Source: Mesostigma viride (Eukaryota; Streptophyta; Mesostigmatophyceae; Mesostigmatales; Mesostigmataceae). From it: a stretch of DNA of 64,000 nt. Within the stretch, counting starts at the first letter, position 1; every line of letters begins with the position of its first letter. The stretch is taken from positions 2,303,888 through 2,367,887 of the forward strand of contig RPFO01000253.1 in NCBI GenBank assembly GCA_009746045.1, in the 5' to 3' direction. Position numbers and translations under genes: made by a program. Under the pieces are notes generated by a model. The model saw nothing but the letters and a program-made list of their open reading frames with translations. It was not told the origin of the DNA and ran no database searches. Of the stretch, positions 24,961-36,061 are shown one piece after another.

Positions 24961-27095
24961 GCCACTTAATATGCCATCCAACATGCACCAAAACCATGCA
25001 GAGTATGTTTACAAAGTACAAAGGGGTGGCCACGCACCTCATATGTCTTCATCATCCCTCCAGCATGGCCAGCCTTGTAAATATGTGCATAGCCTTGACG
25101 ATGGTAGCCCTAACATGCCTAAGCAGCATTTCCTATGTTTCTCCCAGGTTAGAGTGTAAGGTTGATGCCAACCAAGCTAATCAACACAACAACACCTCCT
25201 AAACTGTCCTCCCCGGCATGGATGACAAACTGGGACTATGGAGGGCAAGGAACCAAGTAAGAACATGGTATATATAGCTTGCATGCAGTCATGCATGTCA
25301 ACCATGGTTGGCTCAGCACATTGTAGTCTTGTCACATCATCATAACAAAGGAAAGCTCAAACAACCATTGGTGCCAGCTATCTACATGCAGTCACACAAA
25401 TGCAATATCTCCAACATCATCATCACTATAACACTTCCATCCCTGCACGATAAAATGCAAAGAAACCATTGGCGGCCCTTCACCGCATGAGCGCTGTGAT
25501 GCCGCTGCGGCCTGTGAGGAGAGGGTGCGTCACTCTCAAACAACAAGAAGCGTCCATACGCACAACATCCTTGCCAGAACACGTTTTATGAAATGCCTTA
25601 TACCTTCCCGAAGAGCTATAGGCTGCGACTGAAGCGGCCCTGATCACGACATCAACGAAAACAATCTAAAGCTGCCAGGTATTCGACAACACAACGGCAA
25701 GCGACGGCGAGCTAGCTGGCGGAAACTGCCCAAAAAGAACGCAAAAAACCTCGAACGATGAGCTCATAGAAGAAAGCACCGATAGCAGATAACGTTCGCG
25801 ACAAATCTGTACCTTGCCCTCGTAAATCCCTCGCCCAGGCGCGCAACAACAGCCGTTCTTCCATGGACAGGTCAGACACGCACTGCGCAGGTCTGAACAA
25901 TTACTTACCGATAATGGCCGAAAATCTGGCAAAAAGCACCAGCTCGGTTTAGAATTCGATGCAACCGATATTAATGTCTGCTTCAAGGTCAGAACAGCAC
26001 CCAAAACCGCTATTTTACAGCCGCTATTGATGAATTCTATTTCATTCCGCGCGACCAAAAAATTCAGATTACCCCCCATGCCGATGGCATAAAAAAACAA
26101 CAGCGATATTGTAAACCAGCTGATTTCCGCCACAAACTAACATCATAAACTCATCTCCTTTTAGATTCGAGTAAATTTTTTGCATTTCGCCTGCCCTAGT
26201 GTGGTAGTTTCGCCTGAACGCAGTCGCCATGGCCACTTCCGCAAGGGGTGCGCGCACCGTGCACGTGAAATTTGTGACCTTCGGCTCCGGCGCGAATTTT
26301 TTGGCGCCAAAAAATTCGGGGGTGTCCCGTCCCCTGAAGGCATTATGTTTCATAAAACGTGTTCTGGCAAGGATGTTGTGTGTATGGACGCTTCTTGTTG
26401 TGTGAGAGTGACGCACCCTCTCTTCGCAGCGCCATCACAGCGTTCACGCGCTGGAGGGCCGCCATGAAATGGTCTCTTTCCATTTTATCGTGCAGGGGAG
26501 GAAGTGTTTTATTGACGATCATGTTGGAGATATTGCATTTGTGTGACTGCATGTAGATAGCTGCCACCATTGGTTTATTTGAGCTTTCCCTTGATATGAT
26601 GATGTGAAAAGACTGCAATGTGCTGAGCCAACCATGGTTGACATGGTTGACTGCATGCAAGCTTTGTATGCCATGATCTCCTTGGTTCCAAGCCATAGTT
26701 CCAGTTTGTTGCCCATCTCAGGTAGGGTTGTTGCTGTGTTGATTAGCTTGGTTGGCATAAACCTTACACTCTGACCTGGGAGAAACATAGAAAATGCTGG
26801 TTAGGCATTTTCTTAGAAAATGCTGGTTAGTGCCATCATCATTATTGCTATTCAACACATGCTTATAAGTCTGGCCATGCTCGAGGGACGGTGAAGGGGT
26901 ATGAGGTGTGTGGCCACCCCTAGAAGTTGTACTTCATAACATACTACTATTCAGCTTGTATTTGATGCATGTTGGATGGCATGTAAAGTGTAATTAAGTT
27001 TACTTGGTTACTGGGTGGTCCTTAGCGCCTGTCAGGTGGTCGTCTAGGAAACCCATCAGTGCGTGTCACAGTGATCCCCAACCTTGAGCATGTTT
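24849..27095. repeat. Large inverted repeat (fold-back) with ~750-bp arms
   Basis: Left arm 24849-25600 pairs with right arm 26341-27095 in reverse complement. Both hold CATGTTGGATGGCAT / ATGCCATCCAACATG, CTACATGCAGTCACACAAATG and, at the centre, GAACACGTTTTATGAAATG / CATAAAACGTGTTC. The 740-bp spacer 25601-26340 is an inverted copy of repeat E. This may be a fold-back transposon or an inverted duplication with repeat E at its hinge. Confidence 0.78.
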
Positions 27096-27146
27096 CGTCA
27101 TCAACTGGTGTGCAATAGTAATTTATATGTGCTATTGGTCATAGAT

Positions 27147-27808
27147 TTGCTGAGTTCTAATCATGAAGTTTACAAGGTAACCTTGGGTTGAGTATAGTGT
27201 ATGCTCTCTTGGCCAGCATGTATGCCTAGCGATCGTGTTGCTATGCTTGCGCTGGCAAGGTCAGCCATGCCGAGGGCAGGTACGTGAGGGCAGATGAGGT
27301 GCCTAGCCGTTAATTGCTATTAAATTATGTTTTGTGATCGTCGGAGTAGGGCATGCTTTCAGGCTTTTTGGATGGAAAACATCAATGATGCCTAAGTGGC
27401 CTTGTACAAAGAAAAACCTCCTTTAGCTTATGTTCAGGTTTTAGCACGCATATTACCTTATAACGTTGGCTAGACTTGTCGGGATGACCTGGGACTTGGA
27501 ACACAGTTAATTGCGCCCCCCTGTTAGACGGATTGTTGCTGTGTTTCAAAGTATTTTTTTGACGTGTTTATAAAAAGTTATTCCGAATATTAATGTCCGG
27601 TAAAAAAAGGGTCATTTTGCGGGGAAATTAATAACTGCTCGAGGTTTTGCCCTTTCCATGATGTAAATAGCTCAGCAAGCTACAAACTCAGGGAACTATA
27701 AACGCTGCGTACAGTTTTGCAAACAAATGTGTGCATTGGCTGGGGCATACCCAGCCCTAATTAGCGTCTTTTGCTATTTATAGCGCATTATTGGTGTATA
27801 TATGGGGG
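27147..27808 (+). repeat. Dispersed repeat D, copy 2, left part
   Basis: Left half of the repeat copy split by the R2-like element. It continues at 31448. Copy 1 (20680-21660) gives the uninterrupted sequence. Confidence 0.82.
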
Positions 27809-27814
27809 CCCGGG

Positions 27815-29150
27815 GCCAGCTGCCTCCCCGACCCCTCGGCCGCCGCCCCCGGCCTCGTTGCCGGGGCCTGGGGTGGTCGCGGGCGCGCTGGCGAGTCCCC
27901 CTGGGAGGGGCGCCGGCGTTCTCGATCCCCCTCCGCTGGGGGTCTCCCCGGTGGGCACTGCCTCCTCCGTGGCCCCGGCGGGCCTGCCGGGCGCTGGTCG
28001 GGTCGTGGTGCGCGCGCCTGCCGGCCCGGCTGGGGAGACGCCGCAGGCCCCACGTCCTGCCTTTGCTGGCGCCGCTCCCCGCCACTCAGCGCCCGCCGAC
28101 GGCCTTCACCGGTGTGCCGTGCTGCTTCCCACGGGGTCCCCGTGTGCGGGTGTGTTCCACAACCGTAACCTCCTCTGCCAGCACCTTCGCGCTGTGCACC
28201 CCGATCTCGGCGGGCGGATCTGCAGGCCATGAGCTGTTACCGGTGCCCGGAAGCTCACTGCCAGCGGGTGTACTCCATTCACGGGCGCGCTCAGCACGCG
28301 CGCGCCTGTGTTGCTCAACGGCCCCTCAACCGGCCAGCAGTCCCGGCCCCCTCCCCCCTCCCGCCTCGGCTCCCACCGGCTCCCAGCCCCCGCCGCCCGA
28401 CTACTCGGCCAGTTGGCGTTGGCTTGACACGGTTCCCTGGGATGCATGCGCCATCAACCCGACGTCTACCCTGACCGACCTCCCCCACCGCGCGCGTAGC
28501 CTTTTCGCGCAATGTGCAATCGTTTCTCTCCGGCGCATGCACGCCGCTCCGGACGACCCGCTGGGCTTTAAACTGCACATGGTGACCCCCCGCCTGCTCC
28601 TCACCCCTCTCGGGCGTGGTGTGCGCGGCCTCCAGGGTGCGGTTATTGCCCGTTGCCGACGCTTTCTGCAGGGGGACTGGGAGGGGCTGTTTGGCGTGCC
28701 GCCCCCGCGCACGGCCCGGCTGTCGGGGGAGGTCAACTTCGAGCGGGTGGCCGCCGACGTCATCCGCCTCGTCCGCGAGGGGCAGCTCAGCCGGGCCATG
28801 ACCCGCTTGGAAATGGCCAAGCTCGCCCCCGCCAATGCGGCTACCCTGGCGGCCTTGGAGGCTCTTCACCCTGCGGAGCCCGGATTCCAGCTGCCCGTGC
28901 CGGACCCCCTGCCGGCCCCCCTCCGGCTGGACCGCGACTGCTTCCTGGAGGTGATGCGTGCGGTCCCGCGGGCTTCCTCTACCGGGCCGTCGGGCTGGCG
29001 CTACGAGCACTTGGAGGTCCTGGTGGGGCATGGGGGCGAGGACATTCTCTTTGACACCCTCATTGACCTGGCGGCTGGTCGCGTTCCTCCCGCTGCGCGC
29101 GAGTGGTTAGCGGGCGCTCGCCTCCTCGCTCTGCTCAAGGGTGTCTTGCC
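27815..29150 (+). pseudogene. N-terminal part of R2-like protein (zinc fingers), frameshifted
   Basis: Read in three frames. Frame a (to about 28230): a finger with CAGVF ... LLCQHLRAVH. Frame b (28229-28330): CPEAHCQRVYSIHGRAQHARAC. Frame c (about 28380-29150): SWRWLDTVPWDACAI ... GPSGWRYEHLEVL, the region before RT. Tandem C2H2/CCHC fingers are typical DNA-binding ends of R2-like proteins. The frame changes fall in G/C homopolymers, so sequencing indels are as likely as decay. Confidence 0.72.
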
Positions 29151-31313
29151 CCCCCCGAGGGCAAGGTGCGCCCGATCGCCTGCGGTGAGGTGCTCCGCAA
29201 GCTCGTGGGCAAAGTGATCTGCCGCCAAAAGGCGCCCGAGCTCCGTGCCTTTTTCTGCCCGCCCCTCGCAGCGGGTGAGACCTCGGTGGCGGCCCAGCTG
29301 GGGGTGACGACTCCAGGCGGGGCGGATATCCTCATCCATTCGGTGCAGGCCTACCTCGAGGCCCACCCCACCCACGCTGTCGTCAAGGTCGACTGCCACA
29401 ACGCGTTCAACAGTCTGTCCCGCGCCAGCATGTTTGCGGCCGTCATGGAGTCCTTCGAGGACTTGTACGCTTGGACAGCCGTGTGCTACGGCCAGCCCGG
29501 CCAACTGGTTCACATCATGGAGGACGGCACTCGCGGCGGCCTGCTGTCGCGGTCGGGCACCCAGCAAGGGGACCCCCTGGGACCCCTGTACTTTGCCGCC
29601 CCCCTCCAGGGTTGCCTCCAAGCGGTCCATGCTGCCCACCCGGCGGTCGCTATTCAGGCCTACTTGGATGATATCTACCTTCTGGGCCCTGTGCCGGACA
29701 CCACCGCGGCTCTGCTGGCACTGCAGACCGCGGTGGCCGACATCAACCTCCAGTTGACCCTTGCCAAGTGCGCGGTGTACTCGCCCCAAGGTGATTGCTC
29801 CGGCTTTCCGCCCCAGCTCTTGGGCCGGGACGAGCGCCTCCATGGGTTGGATGTCCTCGGCGTTCCGGTTGGCGACCCCGCGTTTGTCATCGATGCTCTG
29901 CGGGCCGCCCTCGAGGCACGCACTGAGGTACTGCCCTTGATTGCGCGCCTTCATGATTCGCAGACCAAGGGTCTGCTTCTGTGGTTTTGCGCTCACCCTC
30001 GCGTCGTTCACTGGCTCCGGGGCGCTCTTCCGTCTCAGGTCCGGCTGGCCGCCGAGGGCCACGACGAACGCATCCAGTCGGCCTTGGCGCAGCTGGTCCC
30101 GGGCCCCGACCTCCCGCCACATGCTATTCGCATTGCCTCCCTGCCTGCACGGATGGGTGGCTGCGGTCTGACTCGTGCCGCCCGGCTGGCCCCAGCAGCA
30201 TTTTTGGGCTCCGTCGCTCAGTCGTGGGCGGAAAGCTGCCGGCTCCTGCCCCTTTTGGCAACGGCAGCGCCTGACCTCCTGGACCCCAGCAGCCCTTTGC
30301 CCTTCGTCACCGCCATCCAGGAGGCCTATGCTGAGATCCAGCAGGCCTGTTCTCCCGTCCGTGCCGCTCAGGCGGTACAGCGCCACCTCCCTCGCGGCAC
30401 TCCCTCGGTCGCCTCCGTTCAATCTCCCGCCGCATTCCCTGCTCGCGTCATCGATAAACACCAGAAAACCTACGCGGGTATTCTGCACACGGCTGATTGG
30501 ATTGCTCTTTTCGCGGACCTCAACGCCCAGGGACGTGCGTGGCTGTTCTCGCTTTCCTTGCGGAGTGTGGGCTCGGCGTACCTTCGTGCTCTTCCCATGG
30601 CCCCCCCATTCGCCTTGGCTCCCAGCCACTACTCGGTGGCGCTCCGGCACCAGCTATTTGCCCCGCAGCCTCTTGTTCCGGCCGGGCGGCCTTGTGGTAG
30701 CTGTGGGCAGCCGCTGGATCCCACGGGGACTCACTACCTTGCCTGCATGGGGGGCCAACAGAATCAGAATTGGTATTTGTATTTGCACACTGTCCTCCTG
30801 ACGGTGGTGCTCGCCATGATTCGGTCGGTTTTCCCCCACGCGAACATCCGGTCCGAGGATGCGGATGGCGCTGCCTTCTATTCCCCCAACCACCGGCCTG
30901 ACATCGTGGTGCTGGACTTTGAGGGGGGTGGCCGGCATCTGCTTATTGACGTTTCGGTGGCGCGGCCCTTGGCTCTTAGCCACGTGGCTGGGGCCTCCCT
31001 CACGGCAGGTTACACGGCGGACCGGGCGGAGCGGGCCAAGCTCCTGGCCTACGGCGACGTCGGGCACCATCGTGTGGTGCCCTTTGTCCTGGAGGAGTTT
31101 GGGGCCATGGGGCCCCTGACCTCCGCCTTCTTCAAGGAGTGTTGCCGGCTCCGGGAGGATCGGCTGGACCTGGAGGGCCAGCGGGCCCCATGGTCGGCGC
31201 GGACCTGGACGTCATATTGGCGTCAGCGCTTGTCGGTGGCGCTGACTCGGGCCATGGCTGACATCATGCTCCGCCGTACGCGGGCTGATTTTGCGGTGCA
31301 GCAGGGCTATTAG
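29151..31313 (+). CDS. R2-like protein: reverse transcriptase and restriction-like endonuclease
   Basis: About 720 residues in one open frame from the run of eight C near 29149 to the stop after 31313. RT: KVRPIACGEVLRKLVGK, VVKVDCHNAFNSLSR (motif A), GTQQGDPLGPLYF (motif B), AYLDDIYLLGP (catalytic box; LDD, not the ADD common in LINEs), LNLAKC-like LTLAKCAVYSPQG. C-terminal: CGSCGQPLDPTGTHYLAC knuckle, then HRPDIVVLDF ... LLIDVSVARP and AERAKLLAYGD, the PD...D...K nuclease. It nicks target DNA and copies RNA onto the 3' end. Confidence 0.9.
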   Translation, partial: PPEGKVRPIACGEVLRKLVGKVICRQKAPELRAFFCPPLAAGETSVAAQLGVTTPGGADILIHSVQAYLEAHPTHAVVKVDCHNAFNSLSRASMFAAVMESFEDLYAWTAVCYGQPGQLVHIMEDGTRGGLLSRSGTQQGDPLGPLYFAAPLQGCLQAVHAAHPAVAIQAYLDDIYLLGPVPDTTAALLALQTAVADINLQLTLAKCAVYSPQGDCSGFPPQLLGRDERLHGLDVLGVPVGDPAFVIDALRAALEARTEVLPLIARLHDSQTKGLLLWFCAHPRVVHWLRGALPSQVRLAAEGHDERIQSALAQLVPGPDLPPHAIRIASLPARMGGCGLTRAARLAPAAFLGSVAQSWAESCRLLPLLATAAPDLLDPSSPLPFVTAIQEAYAEIQQACSPVRAAQAVQRHLPRGTPSVASVQSPAAFPARVIDKHQKTYAGILHTADWIALFADLNAQGRAWLFSLSLRSVGSAYLRALPMAPPFALAPSHYSVALRHQLFAPQPLVPAGRPCGSCGQPLDPTGTHYLACMGGQQNQNWYLYLHTVLLTVVLAMIRSVFPHANIRSEDADGAAFYSPNHRPDIVVLDFEGGGRHLLIDVSVARPLALSHVAGASLTAGYTADRAERAKLLAYGDVGHHRVVPFVLEEFGAMGPLTSAFFKECCRLREDRLDLEGQRAPWSARTWTSYWRQRLSVALTRAMADIMLRRTRADFAVQQGY

Positions 31314-31459
31314 GTTCCTCCCGTTAGGCGTTTCCATTGGTCTTATCGTAGTATAGAGCTTTGACATGGCTCTGTATATAGGTTTATAGCTGGGCGTTTG
31401 CTTTGGTTTGAGTGATTTCACTCTGCTGTAAGTAATTATATTTTTAATATATATGGGGG

Positions 31460-31710
31460 TAGTACCCCCAACAATTGCATGGACAACTCACCAAACATGT
31501 TATTTAGTGCCCCCAATCATACCTTAGCACTGTGCGAATGAATTTCAAGTGATATTAGCATAGGTCGATTTTTAAGGGTTTTGGTGTGCCATGCACCTCC
31601 CTAGTGTCCTTTTCTATTTTTAGCTCGCCACCGGTGCGTGGTCAACTGGGGTTAGTACTCCCAACTTGAAGTGGTGGTATGAACGTCCAAACATCATATT
31701 TATGGTACCC
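31460..31710 (+). repeat. Dispersed repeat D, copy 2, right part
   Basis: Continues repeat D after the R2-like insertion (TAGTACCCCCAAC, GTGCCCCCAATCATA, GTGCGAATGAATTTCAAGTG). Interrupted at 31711 by a LINE tail. Confidence 0.78.
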
Positions 31711-31911
31711 AATCATCGCTAGTCTGTGGGGGCTCCGCGTGTGACCGCGCATGGCATTCATAGCGATTCGGGCCGCGGTGCCCACAACCCTGTAACTAGG
31801 ACCTAGATAGCTTACACCATCCATTCCATCCCATGTACCCATCCCACTGAGGACTTATGCTCACGTGACGCAGTCACGTGTCTATTTAATTAATTAATTA
31901 ATCATCGCTAG
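31711..31911 (+). mobile_element. 177-bp LINE 3'-tail insertion with 12-bp target duplication
   Basis: AATCATCGCTAG at 31711-31722 and 31900-31911 flank a 177-bp body starting CTGTGGGGGCTCCGCGTG and ending in CACGTGACGCAGTCACGTG plus (TTAA)n. The body matches the end of the LINE piece at 54455-55394, so it is a severely 5'-truncated copy. Confidence 0.9.
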
Positions 31912-33158
31912 ATGTTTTAAGTAAGTTTTTCAGGCTTTTGGGCGTGCGAGCCCCACAAGTGACGTACAAGCAAGGACACGTAAAAGCAAGTGGCATCATA
32001 ATTGATCCCACCATTTAATTACATCCATGGACTGGTGCAGACAACTAGCTAACTAAATAGCTGCATCATCATTAGCTCTATAGCGGGGGAGGCAACGACA
32101 TGATAAGTGTAACAAGCAAAAATGACTTTGTTGTTACATCCTTTGTTTTGTGAATGTTTGGCTTTTATTTGAGGACTTTTGGATCAGTATTGAGAAAGTT
32201 ATGAGGTTTCTAAGACGACGGTACTTGGAGCTGATACTTTGTCAACCAACTGATAGGAACCCTCATTGGTCGTGGCCTGATCCACGTAGGGTTGTAGTTT
32301 GTTGGCTGATACTACTGATAGGAGCCCTCATTGGTCGTGGCCTGATCCACGTGGGGTTGTAGTTTGTTAGTTGGTACTATTGAGTCTTAAATGCTCCTTT
32401 GGGACTTCAGTGCTTACGACAGATTTAGGATCTCATGGAAAGATTCTGCCAGGCTGTGTGTGGTGTTGTTCTGTTCTGTGTGACTAGGATGGATACGAAG
32501 ATCTTGTATAGAATCCCATGGTTCTGATTGGTTCTCTTCAGGCTAAGGTTGGAGCAAGTTCGACAAGCACGTCGATATCAAGGACGTGGGGTCGCCATTG
32601 TTGCTACGTTGGTTTTGATTCACCATGGTATAATAAAGCTTGTCTTTGTTGTCCATCCATAAGAGCCCCTTGGCTATAGACGTCCTTCAGTTCCACAGAG
32701 GTCGTCTATACACGAGCTTGTCTTTGTGTCTACAAGGGGTTGTGATTCCCTAAATCACGTGCTGTGGAATCTCCATCTCAACGTTGCTCGGATACTTGAA
32801 GTTCTGCGACTCAGGAAAGCAACCCAGGTAAAAGATCTTTCATATTGGACTATGGATGATGTTGATGATCATTTTTAGTCGTTACAATAAGCAGCTCCAA
32901 GAGCCGTAGTGCGACCAGGCATTGAACGTATGCCGAATGAAACCCACCACATTGGTACTAGTTAGTAGTGCCGGCCTGACTCTTCAAAAATTAATGATTA
33001 GTGATGCTTGGTTGGCACCCATGGAACCACAATTGCCCATAGCCTTCGATCCTTCAATCAACTGCCAGAATGACGAGTTAGTTTAGTACCAGTACTCTAG
33101 TGCTATTAAATAAGCGCGGAGTTAGTAGTAATTAATGAAGTCAAGTACAGGCACCCAC
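31912..33158. other. Intronic sequence near minus-gene exon 1, with a 2x tandem repeat
   Basis: No coding features. At 32240-32372 a block of about 64 bp (GATAGGARCCCTCATTGGTC ... GGTTGTAGTTTGTT) occurs twice in tandem. Confidence 0.6.
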
Positions 33159-33503
33159 CACAAGAGCCGTCCTCGTCCAGAAGGAGGAGCTGATCCACTG
33201 ATGGGCAGACCGCTGCGTTCTTGGACTATAAGGCTTCATCCAGCCACATGGGTCACTGTCCCCTTTCTGAAAGCCCCCAAATGGTTCAACCTTGCTTCTA
33301 CTGAATGAATCGCCCGCTGCGCCGCCAGTAATTGCATCTCCATAATTGCCTGATTCCACTTTATACAGCCACGTGGCGGAGTTCGTGGAGCTGTCGGAGC
33401 CCTTGCCGAGCTCAATACTAGACTCCAAGGACGCCTTGCTAACGCCGGCCGAATCTTGTGAAGCAATCGAAATCCGTGGTTGCATTTTGCAGTCAGTTTC
33501 CAT
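33159..33503 (-). CDS. PDE-like paralog (minus gene), exon 1
   Basis: 115 codons from the ATG at 33503 to the donor GTGGGT just left of 33159, ending in phase 0. The product is Ser-rich and shares with the plus-strand exon 1 the segments NSATWL, GFQKGD and [10 protein letters not shown] at the splice junction. A second ATG (seventh codon) could also be the start. In between, the sequence diverges more than in exons 2 and 3, as expected for a disordered cytoplasmic tail. Confidence 0.7.
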
Positions 33504-36061
33504 TTACTGCATGATGGCTGCAGCTAGCCCGCCACCAGCTTGCCTGTCAAATTATTACGTCGGCGCGAGACGCATACAGGCAGACAGATCCCATAGGAAG
33601 ACAGATGTGTACGGAGTAATTTCGGAAATCATCAGGAGGATCGAGTTTATGACTTAATTGGTTGAAACGTCATCTAATTCAGAAACGCAATATGGTTTCC
33701 GGCCAAACACACGCGGCGGCCTAGTCCTACCAAAGCTTGCAGACATCATTGTTGTGACACGCTCAGTTTTAGTGCATGTTAATCAGGGTTAGTGCAAGGT
33801 CACTTCATGCATGGTAGACAATATACCTGCAGCAGGCTAACGTTCATGAGACTGCGTGCGGAAAGGGCCGTTAGACCGGATTCTCAATGAGCCCCCCTTG
33901 AACGGCTCCGATCCCCACCTTTTTGTACGACGTGGGAGCCGGCCGTGGAAGCCTGGAAAGTCGGGGACGTCCCGCGCCGGCTAGTGCAGACGGCCGAGTA
34001 CCATGTACATGTACAGCCGCGGGTAATTAATTAATTATTAGTGGTACTCACTTGCCGAAAAATGGAGTATTAGGGTGGAACTCGCGACGTTAGTAGCCTG
34101 TAGCAACGTTGTCGTTTAGCAAGCGATGATGGCGAGTTGAACAACAGCCAAGCAAAGAGCTTACAGACAGTGCAAGTGTCGTTATGATATTTTTCGGTGA
34201 CATGCAGTGTACAGTACAGGAGTGCGCCGCGGTTGTCGGCGCACGTGTGGGATATCCACTTCATTAAATCCTCTCCTTATTAATTTGTTGCAATCTGCTA
34301 CAATCTGATGTTGTTGTTGTTGTTGGTTCCCACGCCGCGATCAGGACCAGAGAGTCACTGAGTCAGCTAGAATCTGATGGAACGTTGATTGTGATTTGTG
34401 GGCAACGCGCCCAGCCCATGCCCAGTCTGGCAAGCGTATCCTGCTGCCTGCACTCTTGCTGTTGTTGGGCACCACAGATACCAAATATATCCGGCCCTCG
34501 GCCACTATAGATTCTCTGCTGCCCATGTGCGGCGTGGGACACAACAACAACAACAACAACAACATGGGCAGCAGAGACTTGGAAACGGCCGAGGGCCACG
34601 TCACTGAACAGTTCAGTTCAGTTCAGCTGAGTTCAGTTGTTTCCCCATTCCCGCTGCTGAAAACAGAATCTGCTGTTTACAATTACATGTTGTACTCGAT
34701 TATTTTGGAAAGGCCGAGGGCCAGGACACTGAACAGGAACATGATGCCATCACAAACGGACAAGAACCAAAGAGTATCAAGTATCGACAATCGAGTATCT
34801 CGCAGCCCGCCTGAGAAAACTGAGAAAGGTGCTGAAAGATGTCAGTTCCGCGTTCCTACCTGACATTACATACCATTTCTTGCTGACATTTCGATTCTCT
34901 GCTGCCCATGTGCGGTGTGGGACACAACAACAACAACAACAACCTGATATTACACGTCCCACCTACGCAGCAAGGTCCGCGTACTCAGATTGTTCCACGG
35001 ACACAGGTAAGATTTTGGATGAGACCTGATGACTAGACGGATATTTGTCCGCCACTCTCACAGTTTTTTGTTGCATTTGGACTGCGTTATTGTTGTTGTT
35101 GCCCCCGACAACAACACAACAACAACAACGCTAGGCTCCGTGACGACCGTGAGTCGGAAATTACATATCCGCGGAATACAAAAGCCCCTTTATAAACAAT
35201 TAAACATACATATATTAAAAAATATTATCCACGGAAAACCAACGTGATTGTTGTGCTACTTCCGGGCTGAATATAATATGGCTTCCGGGCTAACAGCCAT
35301 GGTGGCAGCATTCACGGCCCAAGGGAAAATTTTCACGTGGTGACATCCAGTTATCATGTGACAACAATGCAATCATCACCAGCCCCCCTGTTTTCTCGCA
35401 CTTTTCTATTGCAATCTTAATTTGCTCTCATCCCCACACAAGCAGACTAACTGCGCACGGGTTTATGTGGGAAACAAACCCACAGAACAGGCGGAAATCA
35501 TAAGAGAAGGGTTAACGGCCAATTCAATCTTCACAATATCTCCAGGTATTTAATTAGTAAGGAATTGAAAGCGAAAATTTTCCACCATCTGAAGAAAGCA
35601 TGAATCGTATTGAGATTGATTTACTGTGGTCCGTGGTCGCTCAATGTCTTGAAATTAAAAGGCCCTGCAGATAGTTGCAGCGGGTACTTATAGATCGGGC
35701 GCCAGTGTCCGATAATCCTTCGAACAGACAGCAATGAGGATGAAGCTCCACCTATGTTGCGTCGGCCTATCACCGGCCGGGGTTTCACACCTCATCCCAA
35801 ACGGAAAATTGTGGACGGCAGATCCATGCGTTTGGCTGTATCGTCTGTTCAATTCCGCATGCCCGGCATTAATTATCATCTTGTACTCATGTGTCTTAGA
35901 TTAGCCTGACCCTCATTACATGGCCAGTATATCACCACTTTCACCAGGCAAGCTTGTCTTTTTTGGACAATAACATCTTAATCCTTTCATGTTTTGGCTT
36001 AAACATCCTCTTGCGAATTTCGTCACTGCCCGGAAATGTGCCTGGCAGGCGCTTACTAGCC
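33504..36061. promoter_or_regulatory. Shared intergenic region between divergent PDE paralogs
   Basis: 2.56 kb between the two start codons. It must contain both 5' untranslated regions and promoters unless further 5' exons exist. The visible structure is in 34300-35150: a 16-bp stem (34513-34528 with 34562-34577) enclosing (CAA)n and extended by GGCCCTCGGCC / GGCCGAGGGCC arms; a second copy of the stem-loop's left part at 34890-34945; and a TTG/CAA hairpin near 35085-35130. No TATA box can be assigned with confidence. Confidence 0.55.
34493..34597. repeat. Imperfect hairpin with CAA loop
   Basis: Left arm GGCCCTCGGCC then TCTCTGCTGCCCATGT. Right arm ACATGGGCAGCAGAGA then GGCCGAGGGCC. The loop holds GGGACACAACAACAAC. 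A half copy recurs at 34890-34945. Possibly a small fold-back element. Confidence 0.75.

Larger units (their letters stand above)
27797..31459 (+). mobile_element. R2-like non-LTR retrotransposon (restriction-like endonuclease type)
   Basis: Element body 27809-31447 (3639 bp) between 12-bp duplications TATATATGGGGG (27797-27808, 31448-31459), inside repeat D. It encodes N-terminal zinc fingers, reverse transcriptase, a CCHC knuckle and a PD-type nuclease, the layout of the R2/NeSL/HERO group. Target-primed reverse transcription is the known mechanism. The 3' end is AT-rich (TTATATTTTTAA) without a long poly(A). The sequence is far more GC-rich than its surroundings, which fits recent arrival. 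Confidence 0.92.

Noticed and set aside
29001-30650. 549-codon minus-strand frame
   Set aside because: GC-rich shadow of the R2-like reverse transcriptase frame.
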